A stretch of 64,000 nucleotides of DNA, taken from assembly GCF_005144415.1 (NCBI RefSeq), contig NZ_SWJE01000004.1, positions 186,001-250,000 of the forward strand. Direction: 5' to 3'. The notes beneath the pieces are model-generated. The model was given only the letters and a program-made list of their open reading frames with translations, had not been told where the DNA came from and made no database searches. This DNA comes from Trinickia terrae (GTDB lineage Bacteria; Pseudomonadota; Gammaproteobacteria; Burkholderiales; Burkholderiaceae). The position numbers and the translations under genes are program-made. Positions 17,457 through 26,912 of the stretch are shown here, in pieces. Position 1 is the first letter of the stretch. Every line of letters begins with the position of its first letter.

Positions 17457-19820
17457 ATGACCTATCAAGTTCTCGCACGCAAATGGCGACCGAAGGATTT
17501 CGCTTCGCTCGTCGGACAAGAACACGTCGTGCGCGCGCTCACGCACGCGCTCGACGGCGGGCGTCTGCACCACGCCTATCTGTTCACCGGAACCCGCGGC
17601 GTAGGCAAGACGACGCTCTCGCGCATCTTCGCCAAGGCGCTCAATTGTGAAACCGGCGTGACCGCGACGCCGTGCGGCGTGTGCCGTGCGTGCCGCGAGA
17701 TCGACGAGGGGCGCTTTGTCGACTATGTCGAGATGGATGCGGCGAGCAACCGCGGCGTCGACGAAATGGCGGCGTTGCTCGAGCGGGCGGTGTATGCGCC
17801 GGTCGATGCGCGCTTCAAGGTCTACATGATCGACGAAGTGCACATGCTGACCAACCACGCGTTCAATGCGATGCTGAAGACGCTGGAAGAGCCGCCGCCG
17901 CACGTCAAGTTCATTCTCGCGACCACCGATCCGCAAAAGATCCCCGTGACGGTGCTGTCGCGCTGCCTGCAATTCAATCTGAAGCAGATGCCGGCCGGGC
18001 ATATCGTCTCGCACCTCGAGCGGATTCTCGGCGAAGAGCAGATCGTGTTCGAGCCGCAGGCGTTGCGGCTGCTTGCACGTGCGGCCGAAGGCAGCATGCG
18101 CGATGCGCTCTCGTTGACCGATCAGGCGATTGCCTATTCGGCGAACCAGGTGACCGAGGACGCGGTTCGCGGCATGCTCGGGGCGCTCGATCAAAGCTAC
18201 CTGATTCGCTTGCTCGACGCGCTCGTGGCCGGCGACGGCCCGCAGGTGCTGGCGGTCGCGGACGAAATGTCGCTGCGCAGCCTGTCGTTTTCGAATGCGC
18301 TGCAGGATCTGGCGGGCTTGCTGCACCGGATCGCGTGGGCGCAGTTCGCGCCGTCGTCGGTGCTCGACGAGTGGCCCGAGGCGAGCGACCTGCGCCGTTT
18401 CGCGGATGCGCTGACGCCCGAACAGGTGCAGCTCTTCTATCAAATCGCGACGATTGGCCGAAGCGAGCTGGGTCTCGCGCCCGATGAGTATGCGGGCTTC
18501 ACGATGACCTTGCTGCGCATGCTCGCGTTCGAACCGGCAGGGCCGGGCGGCGGCTCGACTCCGGCGCCGCGGGCGGCGAAGCCAGGCGTTGCCGGTAGTG
18601 CCGACCGGAGGCCGGCTGCCGCGCCGACGGTTGCCGCACAGGCGGCGCAAGTTCCGCGATCGGCAACTGCGGAGCAGCAGGGCGCGGGGTCTATGCGCAG
18701 TGCGCGGTCTGCAATAACACAGCCGGAAGCCGGCAACGCGCCGAAAGCCACTGAACCCGAGCCTCCTTCGGAGAAGTCCGGGAGCGCAGCGAGTGCGAAT
18801 TCCGCAACGGTCACGCCCGCTGCCGTGCCGATCGAGCAGCAGATTTCTTCCGGTACGACCACGTCGACCGTGCTGGAGATCGCTGACACACAAGCTTCTG
18901 CGACTCAGGAGGCAGCTGGCCAGCCCGCCGGGCAGGCTCCGCTCTCCACTGCATCCCCTGCGCCTGAGCCAACGCCCGCATCCGACGCCGCGCCACGCCA
19001 GCGCGCAAGCGGCGCCAGCGCAGCACTGGATGTGCTGCGCAACGCCGGCATGCGCGTGTCGACGGAGCGAGGCCGAGCCGCCAATGCGGCGCCGGCCGCC
19101 GTTCCGAAGGGCGCTGCGCCGCAAGTCAAGGTCCCGGTGCCCACGCCGCGTGCCGTGCGGCGGGAGGAACCGGCAGGGTCATCCCCCGGCGCAAACGCCT
19201 CGCCGACGCCTCCCTGGGACGACATCCCGCTCGACGACTACGTTCCGGCTTCCGCCGAGGACGCCTACTTTGCGCCGCCCGACGACAACTTCGTCCCGGC
19301 CTTCGACAGCGGCCGCGACGACGCGCGGGCGGAAGCAAAAAGCGCCCAGCCCGCATTGCCGGTGGTCGATTTGCGCTCCCTGCCGCCGCCTGTCCCGCTA
19401 GACGCAATCGGCTTCGAAGGCGACTGGCCTGCGCTTGCCGCCAGCCTGCCGCTGAAAGGCATTTCCTACCAGCTCGCGTTCAACAGCGAATTGACCGAAG
19501 CCGCGGGCAACTGCTTGAAGCTGAGCGTGCCCGTGCCGCAATACGCGGAAAGCTCGCAGGTCGCAAAGCTCAAGGCGGCGCTTGCGGAAAAGCTCGGCAA
19601 GCCGGTCGATGTGCAAGTCGAAGTCGGGCCGGCGCGCCGCACCGCCGCGGCGCTCGATGCCGCGGCGCGCGCCGAGCGCCAGCGCGAAGCGGAGCGCGAG
19701 ATCGGCGCAGATCCGTTCGTGCAATCGCTGATCCGCGACTTCGGCGCGAGCATCGTGCCGGGCTCGATTCGGCCGATCCTGCCGGATGCCGGGGCGGGCG
19801 CCGGCAGCGCCGCGCGCTGA
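17457..19820 (+). CDS. dnaX: DNA polymerase III subunits gamma and tau
   Basis: Clamp-loader ATPase of the replisome. The AAA+ domain carries Walker A GTRGVGKT (residues 45-52), a zinc module with Cys64, Cys73, Cys76 and Cys79, and a DEVHML Walker B. Domain III ends near residue 360; a long Ala/Pro/Glu low-complexity linker (about 365-640) precedes the tau C-terminal region that binds the polymerase and DnaB. Total length is 787 aa. I see no E. coli-type A-AAA-AAG slippery heptamer, so a shorter gamma form by that frameshift is not predicted. The N-terminus MTYQVLARKWRP fixes the start, even though the -10 box is only six bases away. It begins the dnaX-ybaB-recR cluster. Confidence 0.97.
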   Translation: MTYQVLARKWRPKDFASLVGQEHVVRALTHALDGGRLHHAYLFTGTRGVGKTTLSRIFAKALNCETGVTATPCGVCRACREIDEGRFVDYVEMDAASNRGVDEMAALLERAVYAPVDARFKVYMIDEVHMLTNHAFNAMLKTLEEPPPHVKFILATTDPQKIPVTVLSRCLQFNLKQMPAGHIVSHLERILGEEQIVFEPQALRLLARAAEGSMRDALSLTDQAIAYSANQVTEDAVRGMLGALDQSYLIRLLDALVAGDGPQVLAVADEMSLRSLSFSNALQDLAGLLHRIAWAQFAPSSVLDEWPEASDLRRFADALTPEQVQLFYQIATIGRSELGLAPDEYAGFTMTLLRMLAFEPAGPGGGSTPAPRAAKPGVAGSADRRPAAAPTVAAQAAQVPRSATAEQQGAGSMRSARSAITQPEAGNAPKATEPEPPSEKSGSAASANSATVTPAAVPIEQQISSGTTTSTVLEIADTQASATQEAAGQPAGQAPLSTASPAPEPTPASDAAPRQRASGASAALDVLRNAGMRVSTERGRAANAAPAAVPKGAAPQVKVPVPTPRAVRREEPAGSSPGANASPTPPWDDIPLDDYVPASAEDAYFAPPDDNFVPAFDSGRDDARAEAKSAQPALPVVDLRSLPPPVPLDAIGFEGDWPALAASLPLKGISYQLAFNSELTEAAGNCLKLSVPVPQYAESSQVAKLKAALAEKLGKPVDVQVEVGPARRTAAALDAAARAERQREAEREIGADPFVQSLIRDFGASIVPGSIRPILPDAGAGAGSAAR

Positions 19821-19912
19821 ACCCGATACAACGCACCGTTTCCACACATTCGCGGGGTGTCGCCCATGACGCGCCGCCATGAAAACCCAAACGATCACGA
19901 AGGAGCAAGTCC

Positions 19913-20239
19913 ATGATGAAAGGTCAACTCGCCGGGCTGATGAAGCAGGCCCAGCAGATGCAGGAAAACATGAAGAAGATGCAGGAGCAGCTTGCCCAGA
20001 TCGAAGTCGAAGGGCAGTCGGGCGCCGGTCTCGTCAAGGTCACGATGACCTGCAAGAACGACGTGCGACGCGTGCAGATCGACCCGAGCCTGCTCGCCGA
20101 CGACAAGGACATGCTCGAAGACCTCGTGGCCGCGGCCTTCAACGACGCCGTGCGCAAGGCCGAGGCCACAGCGCAGGAAAAGATGGGCGGCATGACAGCA
20201 GGCCTGCCGCTGCCGCCGGGCTTCAAGCTGCCGTTCTGA
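19913..20239 (+). CDS. YbaB/EbfC family nucleoid-associated protein
   Basis: A 108 aa DNA-binding dimer of the YbaB/EbfC family. The Met/Gln-rich N-terminal helix ([17 protein letters not shown], residues 10-26) and the [17 protein letters not shown] strand region are characteristic. It sits between dnaX and recR, the near-universal bacterial order, and likely belongs to one transcript. The role is nucleoid organisation or gene regulation; no catalytic residues are expected. Confidence 0.95.
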   Translation: MMKGQLAGLMKQAQQMQENMKKMQEQLAQIEVEGQSGAGLVKVTMTCKNDVRRVQIDPSLLADDKDMLEDLVAAAFNDAVRKAEATAQEKMGGMTAGLPLPPGFKLPF

Positions 20240-20274
20240 GCGGCAGCCGCATCTGATCGACAGCGCCGATTCGC

Positions 20275-20871
20275 ATGAAACCACCTTCCGCCTTGTCGGC
20301 GCTCGTCGAAGCGCTGCGTGCGCTGCCCGGCGTCGGACCCAAGTCCGCGCAACGGATGGCGTACCACCTGATGCAGCACGATCGCGAAGGCGCCGAAAAA
20401 CTCGGCCAGGCGCTGCTGTTCGCGACCGAGCATCTGCAGCACTGCGAGAAGTGCAACACGTTCACCGAAGCGCAGATCTGCGAAGTCTGCAGCGACGAGG
20501 AGCGCGATCCGACGCTCTTGTGCGTCGTCGAAACGCCCGCCGATCAGATCATGCTCGAACAGACGCTGACCTATCGCGGGCTCTATTTCGTGCTGATGGG
20601 GCGGCTGAGCCCGCTCGACGGCATCGGCCCCAAGGAAATCCATTTCGACCGGCTCGTGAAGCGCGCCTCGGACGGCATCGTCAAGGAGGTTGTGCTCGCA
20701 ACCAACTTCACGAATGAAGGCGAGGCGACTGCGCACTACCTTGGGCAGACGCTGAAGGCGCGCGGCCTGTCGGTGACGCGGCTCGCGCGCGGCGTGCCGG
20801 TCGGCGGCGAGCTCGAGTATGTCGACGCCGGCACGATTGCCCGCGCGATGCTCGACCGCCGCGCGCTCTAG
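20275..20871 (+). CDS. recR: Recombination mediator protein RecR
   Basis: A 198 aa ring-forming protein that helps RecFO load RecA at gaps. It shows the N-terminal helix-hairpin-helix ([17 protein letters not shown], 17-32), a zinc finger with Cys57, Cys60, Cys69 and Cys72, and a Toprim domain (about 80-175, [14 protein letters not shown] and the GEATAHYL region). Length equals the family norm. It lies 35 bases after ybaB. Confidence 0.97.
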   Translation: MKPPSALSALVEALRALPGVGPKSAQRMAYHLMQHDREGAEKLGQALLFATEHLQHCEKCNTFTEAQICEVCSDEERDPTLLCVVETPADQIMLEQTLTYRGLYFVLMGRLSPLDGIGPKEIHFDRLVKRASDGIVKEVVLATNFTNEGEATAHYLGQTLKARGLSVTRLARGVPVGGELEYVDAGTIARAMLDRRAL

Positions 20872-20882
20872 CAGGAAACGCC

Positions 20883-22091
20883 ATGACCGCACCCACCACC
20901 GGCCCGCTCGCGGGCATCAAAGTCCTCGAGCTCGGCACACTGATCGCGGGACCGTTCGCCGCGCGCTTTCTCGGCGAATTCGGCGCCGACGTGATCAAGA
21001 TCGAAGACCCGAACGGCGGCGATCCGCTGCGCAAATGGCGCAAGCTCTATCCGGAGGCCGGCGGCACGTCGCTGTGGTGGGCGGTGCAGGCGCGCAACAA
21101 GAAGTCTGTGACGATCAACCTGAAGGCGGAAGAGGGCAAGGAGATCGTGCGGCGGCTCGCCAAGGAGGCGGATGTCGTCGTCGAGAATTTCCGCCCGGGG
21201 CTTCTGGAAAAGCTCGGGCTCGGCTACGACGTGCTTTCGGCGCACAACCCGGGGCTCGTGATGGTCCGCTTGTCGGGCTACGGGCAGACGGGGCCCTACC
21301 GCGATCGTCCCGGCTTCGGCGCGATCGCCGAGTCGATGGGCGGGCTGCGTCATATCACCGGGTATCCGGATCTGCCGCCGCCGCGCATCGGCATCTCGAT
21401 CGGCGATTCGATCGCCGCGCTGCATGGGGTGATCGGCGCGCTGATGGCGCTGCATCACAAGCAGGTCAACGGCGGCAAGGGGCAGGTCGTCGACGTCGCG
21501 CTCTATGAAGCCGTCTTCAATATGATGGAGAGCGTCGTGCCCGAGTACGGCGTATACGGGATGGTGCGCGAGCGCACCGGCGCGTCGCTGCCGGGCATCG
21601 TGCCGTCGAATACCTACCCGTGCAAGGACGGCAGCATCGTGATCGGCGGCAACAGCGATCCGATTTTCAAGCGCCTGATGACGGCCATCGATCGTGCCGA
21701 TCTCGCGGACGAACCCGGTCTTGCACACAACGACGGCCGCGTGCTGCGCACCGAGGAAATCGACGGTGCGATCGCCGCGTGGCTGTCGAGCCGCACGATC
21801 GACGAAGCGCTCGAGGTGCTCAATGCGGCCGACGTGCCGGTCGGGCGCATCTACAGCGTCGCCGATATGTTCACCGATCCGCAGTACGCCGCACGGCAGA
21901 TGATCCAGCATTTCAAATGGCAGGACGGACGCGATATCGCGCTGCCGAACGTGACGCCGAAACTGTCGGAAACGCCGGGCGAAACGCGCTGGCTTGGGCC
22001 CGAACTCGGCCAGCACACGGACGAAGTGTTGCAGTCGCTGGGTTATGACGCGGACCGTATCGCTGCGTTGCGCGAGCAGAAAATCATCTGA
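20883..22091 (+). CDS. CaiB/BaiF family CoA-transferase
   Basis: Family III CoA-transferase (402 aa), an intertwined dimer that moves CoA between carboxylic acids through an aspartyl anhydride. The N-terminal KVLELGTLIAGPFAARFLGEFGA and the VENFRPG and SGYGQTGPYRDRPGF segments are signature features; the Asp of YRDRPGF is near the catalytic position. The substrate cannot be predicted: relatives act on formyl-, succinyl-, carnitine- or mesaconyl-CoA. It begins 11 bases after recR, so it may ride on the dnaX transcript, but its function appears unrelated. Confidence 0.9.
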   Translation: MTAPTTGPLAGIKVLELGTLIAGPFAARFLGEFGADVIKIEDPNGGDPLRKWRKLYPEAGGTSLWWAVQARNKKSVTINLKAEEGKEIVRRLAKEADVVVENFRPGLLEKLGLGYDVLSAHNPGLVMVRLSGYGQTGPYRDRPGFGAIAESMGGLRHITGYPDLPPPRIGISIGDSIAALHGVIGALMALHHKQVNGGKGQVVDVALYEAVFNMMESVVPEYGVYGMVRERTGASLPGIVPSNTYPCKDGSIVIGGNSDPIFKRLMTAIDRADLADEPGLAHNDGRVLRTEEIDGAIAAWLSSRTIDEALEVLNAADVPVGRIYSVADMFTDPQYAARQMIQHFKWQDGRDIALPNVTPKLSETPGETRWLGPELGQHTDEVLQSLGYDADRIAALREQKII

Positions 22092-22109
22092 CACGCAGCC
22101 TGAGCGCGT

Positions 22110-23084
22110 TTACGGCGTGATGACAATCTTGCCGGTCACGCGCCGTTCCGCCATGTCGCGCAGCGCGCGCGGCGTGTCTTCGAGCGCATAGCGCGCCGAG
22201 ACGAGCGGGCGCAGCTTGCCTTCCCGCATCCAGCCGATCATCTGCTCGAAGGCCGCCGCGTTGCGCTGCGGCTCGCGTTTCGCAAACTCTCCCCAGAATA
22301 CGCCGACGAGGCTCGCGCCTTTGAGCAACGCCAGATTCAGCGGCAGCTTCGGAATCTCGCCATTGGCGAAGCCGACGATCAGATAACGCCCGCGCCAGCC
22401 GATGCTGCGAAACGCCGGTTCAGCATAGACGCCGCCGACCGGGTCGTAGATCACGTCCGGGCCTTGGCCGCCGGTCAGCGCCTTGATACGTTCGCGCAGG
22501 TCTTCGCGCGCATAGTTGATCGTCGCATCGGAGCCGTGCTCGGCGCAGACGGCGAGCTTCTCGTCGCTCGACGCTGCAGCGATCACGCGCGCGCCGAGCG
22601 CCTTGCCGATTTCGACGGCGGCCAGCCCGACGCCGCCTGCCGCACCGAGCACGAGCATCGTTTCTCCGGCCTGCAGCGCGGCGCGATCGACGACCGCGTG
22701 ATGCGAGGTGCCATACGCCAGCGTCAACGCCGCGGCGACCGCGAGATCGGCCTCGTCGGGCAGCGGCACGCAGGCGCCTGCCGGCGCGAGCGCTTGCTCG
22801 GCGAAGCCGCCCAGCGCGGTGTAGGCCGCCACGCGCATGCCGGGCCGCAAGTGCGTCACGCCGTCGCCCACCGCGCGCACGATCCCGGCGACTTCCGCGC
22901 CCGGCGTAAACGGCAGTTCCGGTTTGAGCTGGTACTTGTTCTCGATGATGAGCACATCGGGAAAGTTGACGCTGGCAGCTTTTACGTCGATCACGACCTG
23001 ACCTGCCTGCGGTTGCAAGTCGGGCAGCGTCTCGACGGTCAGGCTTTCCGGCGGTCCGAACTGGTTGCAGCGGATGGCGCGCAT
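22110..23084 (-). CDS. NADPH:quinone oxidoreductase family protein (zinc-independent MDR)
   Basis: A 324 aa medium-chain dehydrogenase/reductase of the quinone oxidoreductase branch. The GroES-like N-terminal half leads to a Rossmann fold with the nucleotide motif GAAGGVG (147-153). The zinc-ligand cysteines of alcohol dehydrogenases are missing, supporting a quinone or enone reductase. It converges on the CoA-transferase gene with only 18 bases between stop codons, and I see no intrinsic terminator there. Confidence 0.88.
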   Translation of the reverse strand: MRAIRCNQFGPPESLTVETLPDLQPQAGQVVIDVKAASVNFPDVLIIENKYQLKPELPFTPGAEVAGIVRAVGDGVTHLRPGMRVAAYTALGGFAEQALAPAGACVPLPDEADLAVAAALTLAYGTSHHAVVDRAALQAGETMLVLGAAGGVGLAAVEIGKALGARVIAAASSDEKLAVCAEHGSDATINYAREDLRERIKALTGGQGPDVIYDPVGGVYAEPAFRSIGWRGRYLIVGFANGEIPKLPLNLALLKGASLVGVFWGEFAKREPQRNAAAFEQMIGWMREGKLRPLVSARYALEDTPRALRDMAERRVTGKIVITP

Positions 23085-23252
23085 CGTGTGTCTCCTATGC
23101 TGTGCAGCTTGGCGAAAGCGTGGCGAATCCGGGGGGCGGGAATTCGGCTCGCTGCAGTGTAAACCACGGCGAACGGCCGTACGTTTCCCGACGCGCCGCG
23201 CATGCCGCCAAGCGCCCCCTGGACTGTCGTTCGCGTGCCTTCTTTCCTCGGT

Positions 23253-23258
23253 TACAAT
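23253..23258 (+). promoter_or_regulatory. -10 box of surE, predicted leaderless start
   Basis: TACAAT ends six bases before the surE ATG (23265), with TTCGCG (23230-23235) as a weak -35 at a 17-base spacing. Transcription would start at or beside the ATG. Confidence 0.5.
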
Positions 23259-23264
23259 CGCCGC

Positions 23265-24023
23265 ATGCGAATCCTACTGAGTAACGACGACGGTTATCTG
23301 GCGCCCGGGCTCGCCGCGCTCTACGAGGCGCTCAAGCCGCTGGCCGATATCACGGTGATGGCGCCCGAGCAGAATTGCAGCGGCGCATCGAACTCGCTGA
23401 CGCTGTCGCGGCCGCTGTCCGTGCTGCGCTCGGCCAACGGCTTCTACTATGTGAACGGCACGCCGACCGACTCCGTTCACATCGCGCTCACCGGCATGCT
23501 TGACGACAAGCCCGATCTCGTTGTGTCGGGCATCAACAACGGCCAGAACGTCGGCGAAGACACGCTGTATTCGGGGACCGTCGCCGCCGCGACGGAAGGC
23601 GTGATGTTCGGCGTGCCGGCCATCGCGTTTTCGCTCGTCGACAAAGATTGGGCGCATCTGCAAGACGCCGCTCGCGTGGCGGTCGACATCGTCCGGCATT
23701 TCCTCGCCAATCCGCTGCCTGGCCATCCGCTTCTGAACGTGAACATTCCGAACCTGCCGTATGAGCAGTTGAGCGATTGGCAAGTGACGCGCCTCGGCAA
23801 ACGCCATCCTTCGCAGCCGGTGATCCGCCAGACCAACCCGCGCGGCGAGCCGATCTACTGGATCGGTCCTTCGGGCGCCGCGCTCGACGCGAGCGAGGGC
23901 ACCGATTTTCACGCGCTGGCTAACGGCCAAGTGTCGATCACGCCGCTGCAACTCGATCTCACTCATACGCACATGCTGTCCGCGACGCGCGAATGGGCGC
24001 GCGCCGGCCGTCACGCTTCATGA
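23265..24023 (+). CDS. surE: 5'/3'-nucleotidase SurE (survival protein E)
   Basis: A 252 aa metal-dependent phosphatase acting on nucleoside monophosphates and short polyphosphates. The metal ligands Asp8 and Asp9 are in [11 protein letters not shown], with the SNSLT and [12 protein letters not shown] loops matching the family's Ser and Asn ligands. The start is fixed by the conserved N-terminus; no Shine-Dalgarno sequence fits in the six bases after the -10 box. The stop overlaps the pcm start (ATGA), so surE-pcm are coupled as in E. coli. Confidence 0.97.
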   Translation: MRILLSNDDGYLAPGLAALYEALKPLADITVMAPEQNCSGASNSLTLSRPLSVLRSANGFYYVNGTPTDSVHIALTGMLDDKPDLVVSGINNGQNVGEDTLYSGTVAAATEGVMFGVPAIAFSLVDKDWAHLQDAARVAVDIVRHFLANPLPGHPLLNVNIPNLPYEQLSDWQVTRLGKRHPSQPVIRQTNPRGEPIYWIGPSGAALDASEGTDFHALANGQVSITPLQLDLTHTHMLSATREWARAGRHAS

Positions 24024-24880
24024 CCAGCGAACGCGCGAAGCGTTTTCCCCTGGATCTCGCCGATCTCAAGCGCGAGCCGCGCAAGCCGCAAGGCCGCGTG
24101 GGCGAGCGCGTGTCTGCGGCGAGGCCGGAGCCCGCTCGCGCGCCAGCGCGCACGCATGATGCGCGCGTCGAACGCCACGCCGCCAAGACGGCGGACAAGG
24201 GCAGCACGCCGAACGTCGCTTTGAACGGCGCGCTTGCGCTGACATCGGAACGGGTTCGCGAGCGGATGGTCGAACGCCTTCGGGCGAACGGCGTGACCGA
24301 TCCGCGCGTGCTGAACGCGATGTCGGTCGTGCCGCGCCACATGTTCGTCGATCCAGGCCTCGCGACTCAGGCCTACGAAGATGCGGCGCTGCCAATCGGC
24401 CATCACCAGACGATTTCGAAGCCGTCGGTCGTCGCACGGATGATCGAGCTTGCGGCTGCGGGTCGCAATCTCGACCGCGTGCTCGAGATCGGCACCGGCT
24501 GCGGCTATCAGGCCGCCGTGCTGAGCCAGGTGGCGCGAGACGTGTATTCGATTGAACGCATCAAGCCGCTTTACGAACGCGCGAAGACCAATTTGCGTCC
24601 GCTGCGCGTGCCGAACATCCGCTTGCATTACGGCGATGGCCGCATCGGCCTGCCGATGGCGGCGCCGTTCGATGCGATCGTGATCGCCGCGGCGGGGCTC
24701 GATGTGCCGCAGGCGCTGCTCGAGCAGCTCGCTGTCGGCGGACGCCTCGTGGCGCCGGTCGGCGCGCAGAGCGGACAGGCCCAGGTGCTCACGCTCGTCG
24801 AGCGTCTCGGGCCCAGCCAGTGGCGCGAGTCGCGGCTTGATCGCGTTTTCTTTGTACCCTTAAAATCCGGAGTGATTTGA
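24020..24880 (+). CDS. pcm: Protein-L-isoaspartate O-methyltransferase
   Basis: SAM-dependent repair enzyme that methylates isoaspartyl residues in aged proteins. The SAM site [15 protein letters not shown] (156-170) and the upstream [13 protein letters not shown] loop (127-139) are intact. The protein is 286 aa against about 208 in E. coli because of a basic, Arg/Ala-rich N-terminal extension of some 75 residues, which could be disordered or partly a start-site error (an in-frame Met precedes the conserved part near residue 83). Overlap with surE supports the upstream start. Confidence 0.94.
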   Translation: MTSERAKRFPLDLADLKREPRKPQGRVGERVSAARPEPARAPARTHDARVERHAAKTADKGSTPNVALNGALALTSERVRERMVERLRANGVTDPRVLNAMSVVPRHMFVDPGLATQAYEDAALPIGHHQTISKPSVVARMIELAAAGRNLDRVLEIGTGCGYQAAVLSQVARDVYSIERIKPLYERAKTNLRPLRVPNIRLHYGDGRIGLPMAAPFDAIVIAAAGLDVPQALLEQLAVGGRLVAPVGAQSGQAQVLTLVERLGPSQWRESRLDRVFFVPLKSGVI

Positions 24881-24885
24881 CACCG

Positions 24886-25803
24886 ATGAGTATGTTGCGC
24901 GCGATGCAAAGTAATAGTTCGAATGTGCCGTTGACCGTAGCTCAGCGTGCCGTCTGTGTGGTGGCGCTCTCTGTGCTCACGGCTTGCGCGACGCGGCTCG
25001 ATAATGCGCCGGTCGTCGACCGCTCCACCGGCCAGCTGGGCGCCGCGCCTGCCGCTGCCGCTCCGGTCCCGCTCGGCCCGCCGCCTCCCGGCTACTACCG
25101 CGTGAAGCCGGGCGATACGCTTTACCGGATCGCGCTCGAGAACGGCCAGAATTATCGCGACATCGCAACCTGGAACAATCTCGCCAATCCGAATCAGATC
25201 GAAGTCGACCAGTTGCTGCGCGTCGCGCCGCCGGGCTCCAATCCGGCGGCAACGACACCGGGCGTCGCGACCGCGCCGATCGGCGGCGGCGCGGTGCAGA
25301 GCGCGCCGCTCGCGAACAACGCGCCGGCTCCCGCGGCTGGCGCGAACGCGGCCCAGCCGCCGATCTACGGTTCGGCTCCCGCCGTGACGACGATTCCGCC
25401 GCAGCCCGGCGCCGGCGATACCGGTGCGGCGCTCGCCAACATCGCTTTCGCGTGGCCGGCGCGCGGCCCGATCCTCGGCACGTTCGACGATGCGAACAAC
25501 AAAGGCATCAACATCGGCGGCCCGGCGGGTACCCCGGTGCAGGCGGCGGCGGACGGACGCGTCGTCTACGCCGGAAATGGGCTGCGCGGCTACGGCAATC
25601 TCATTATCATCAAACATGACGCAACTTATCTCACCGCGTATGCACACAACCGTGCTTTGATGGTAAAAGAGGGGGACGCGGTGACCAAAGGGCAGAAGAT
25701 CGCCGAAATGGGCAATAGCGATTCGGACCGCGTGATGTTGCATTTCGAAGTTCGACGGCAGGGCAAACCTGTCGACCCGATGAAGTACCTGCCGCCGCAA
25801 TAA
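24886..25803 (+). CDS. nlpD: NlpD-like lipoprotein with LysM and degenerate LytM (M23) domain
   Basis: Outer-membrane lipoprotein of 305 aa. The lipobox LTAC puts the lipidated cysteine at residue 34, a LysM peptidoglycan-binding repeat spans about 70-113, a Pro/Ala linker follows, and a LytM fold fills about 190-300. The M23 zinc motif HxGxD is replaced by NKGIN, so the domain is probably not an enzyme but an activator of an amidase (NlpD-AmiC type), as in E. coli. It begins just after pcm (TTG at 24877 or ATG at 24886; I chose the ATG). The rpoS promoter often lies inside nlpD. Confidence 0.93.
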   Translation: MSMLRAMQSNSSNVPLTVAQRAVCVVALSVLTACATRLDNAPVVDRSTGQLGAAPAAAAPVPLGPPPPGYYRVKPGDTLYRIALENGQNYRDIATWNNLANPNQIEVDQLLRVAPPGSNPAATTPGVATAPIGGGAVQSAPLANNAPAPAAGANAAQPPIYGSAPAVTTIPPQPGAGDTGAALANIAFAWPARGPILGTFDDANNKGINIGGPAGTPVQAAADGRVVYAGNGLRGYGNLIIIKHDATYLTAYAHNRALMVKEGDAVTKGQKIAEMGNSDSDRVMLHFEVRRQGKPVDPMKYLPPQ

Positions 25804-25814
25804 GCGAAACGATC

Positions 25815-26906
25815 ATGCCGAAATCGAAGCGCCGCCCGCCGCAAGATGAGACCGAAACGCTCAGCCGTGTAGCGCACGCACTGGAGCAGGACTCCGGCGC
25901 TTCGACGAGCGAGCCCGATGACGAAGTCGTCGAGAACGAGCGCGAGCTCGAAGAGCATCACAACGGCACGGACGATTCGGGCGAGATGGCAGATTCGGCC
26001 GGCGAAGCCGCACCTGATCCCGACGACTTCCGCGCACTGCTTCAGGCCGAGCTGACTGCCGACACGATTCAGCACTATCTGAACCGTATCAGCGTGAAGC
26101 CGTTGCTCACCGTCGAGGAAGAGCAGCGCTATTCGCGGCTCGCGAAAGCGGGCGAGTTCGAGGCACGGCAGGTGATGATCGAGCGCAATCTGCGGCTCGT
26201 CGTCAGCATCGCGAAGGGGTATCTGAATCGCGGCGTGCCGCTGCTGGACCTGATCGAAGAGGGCAACCTCGGCCTTATGCACGCGATCGAGAAATTCGAT
26301 CCGACACGCGGCTTCCGTTTCTCGACCTACGCGACTTGGTGGATCCGTCAGAGCATCGAGCGCGCAATCATGAACCAGGCGCGCACCGTGCGCCTGCCGG
26401 TGCATGTGATTCGCGAGCTGAACCAGGTGCTTCGCGCCAAGCGCCATCTGGAAAAGAATTCGATGAATTCGAGCGAGGCCGCCGACCGCCGCGACGCGAG
26501 CATCGACGACATCGCCTACCTGACCGGCAAGACGACCGACGAGGTCACCGATATCCTCGCGCTGAACGAGCATACGGCGTCGCTCGATGCGCCGCTCGAC
26601 CTCGATCCGGCGAGCAGCCTTCTGGATCTGCTGTCGGACGACCAGAGCCAGTCACCCGACGCCGAAGTGCAGCACCGCGAGCTTGAAACGTTGACGCGCG
26701 CGTGGTTGTCGCGTCTGTCGGACAAGCACCGGCATGTGATCGAACGCCGCTTCGGCCTGAATCACATCGAGCCCGCGACGCTCGAAGAGCTCGCGGACGA
26801 AATGGGCCTCACGCGCGAACGCGTGCGGCAGATCCAGCAGGAAGCGCTCGTGCGCTTGAAGCGCTTTTTCGCGTCCAACGGTGTGCGCAAGGACGCAGTT
26901 CTCTAA
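25815..26906 (+). CDS. rpoS: RNA polymerase sigma factor RpoS
   Basis: Stationary-phase and general stress sigma factor, 363 aa. Region 1.2/2 is seen in LTVEEEQRYSRLAKAGEFEARQVMIERNLRLVVSIAKGY, with region 2.3-2.4 at FSTYATWWIRQSIERAIM. Region 4.2 with its HTH is ETLEELADEMGLTRERVRQIQQEALVRLKRF-like near the end. Surrounding quoted stretches are in the family order. The roughly 60-residue acidic N-terminus is longer than in E. coli. Position downstream of surE-pcm-nlpD is the classical arrangement. Confidence 0.97.
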   Translation: MPKSKRRPPQDETETLSRVAHALEQDSGASTSEPDDEVVENERELEEHHNGTDDSGEMADSAGEAAPDPDDFRALLQAELTADTIQHYLNRISVKPLLTVEEEQRYSRLAKAGEFEARQVMIERNLRLVVSIAKGYLNRGVPLLDLIEEGNLGLMHAIEKFDPTRGFRFSTYATWWIRQSIERAIMNQARTVRLPVHVIRELNQVLRAKRHLEKNSMNSSEAADRRDASIDDIAYLTGKTTDEVTDILALNEHTASLDAPLDLDPASSLLDLLSDDQSQSPDAEVQHRELETLTRAWLSRLSDKHRHVIERRFGLNHIEPATLEELADEMGLTRERVRQIQQEALVRLKRFFASNGVRKDAVL

Positions 26907-26912
26907 TGAGCA

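Noticed and set aside
17160-19124. A 654-codon minus-strand frame opposite dnaX and ffs
   Set aside because: It overlaps a structural RNA and the conserved dnaX domain; composition is typical of an antisense shadow.
19326-19340. A-rich site in dnaX as a possible programmed frameshift
   Set aside because: The run is AAAAA in frame GCA-AAA-AGC, which does not fit the X-XXY-YYZ slippery pattern, and no shift-stimulating structure was identified.
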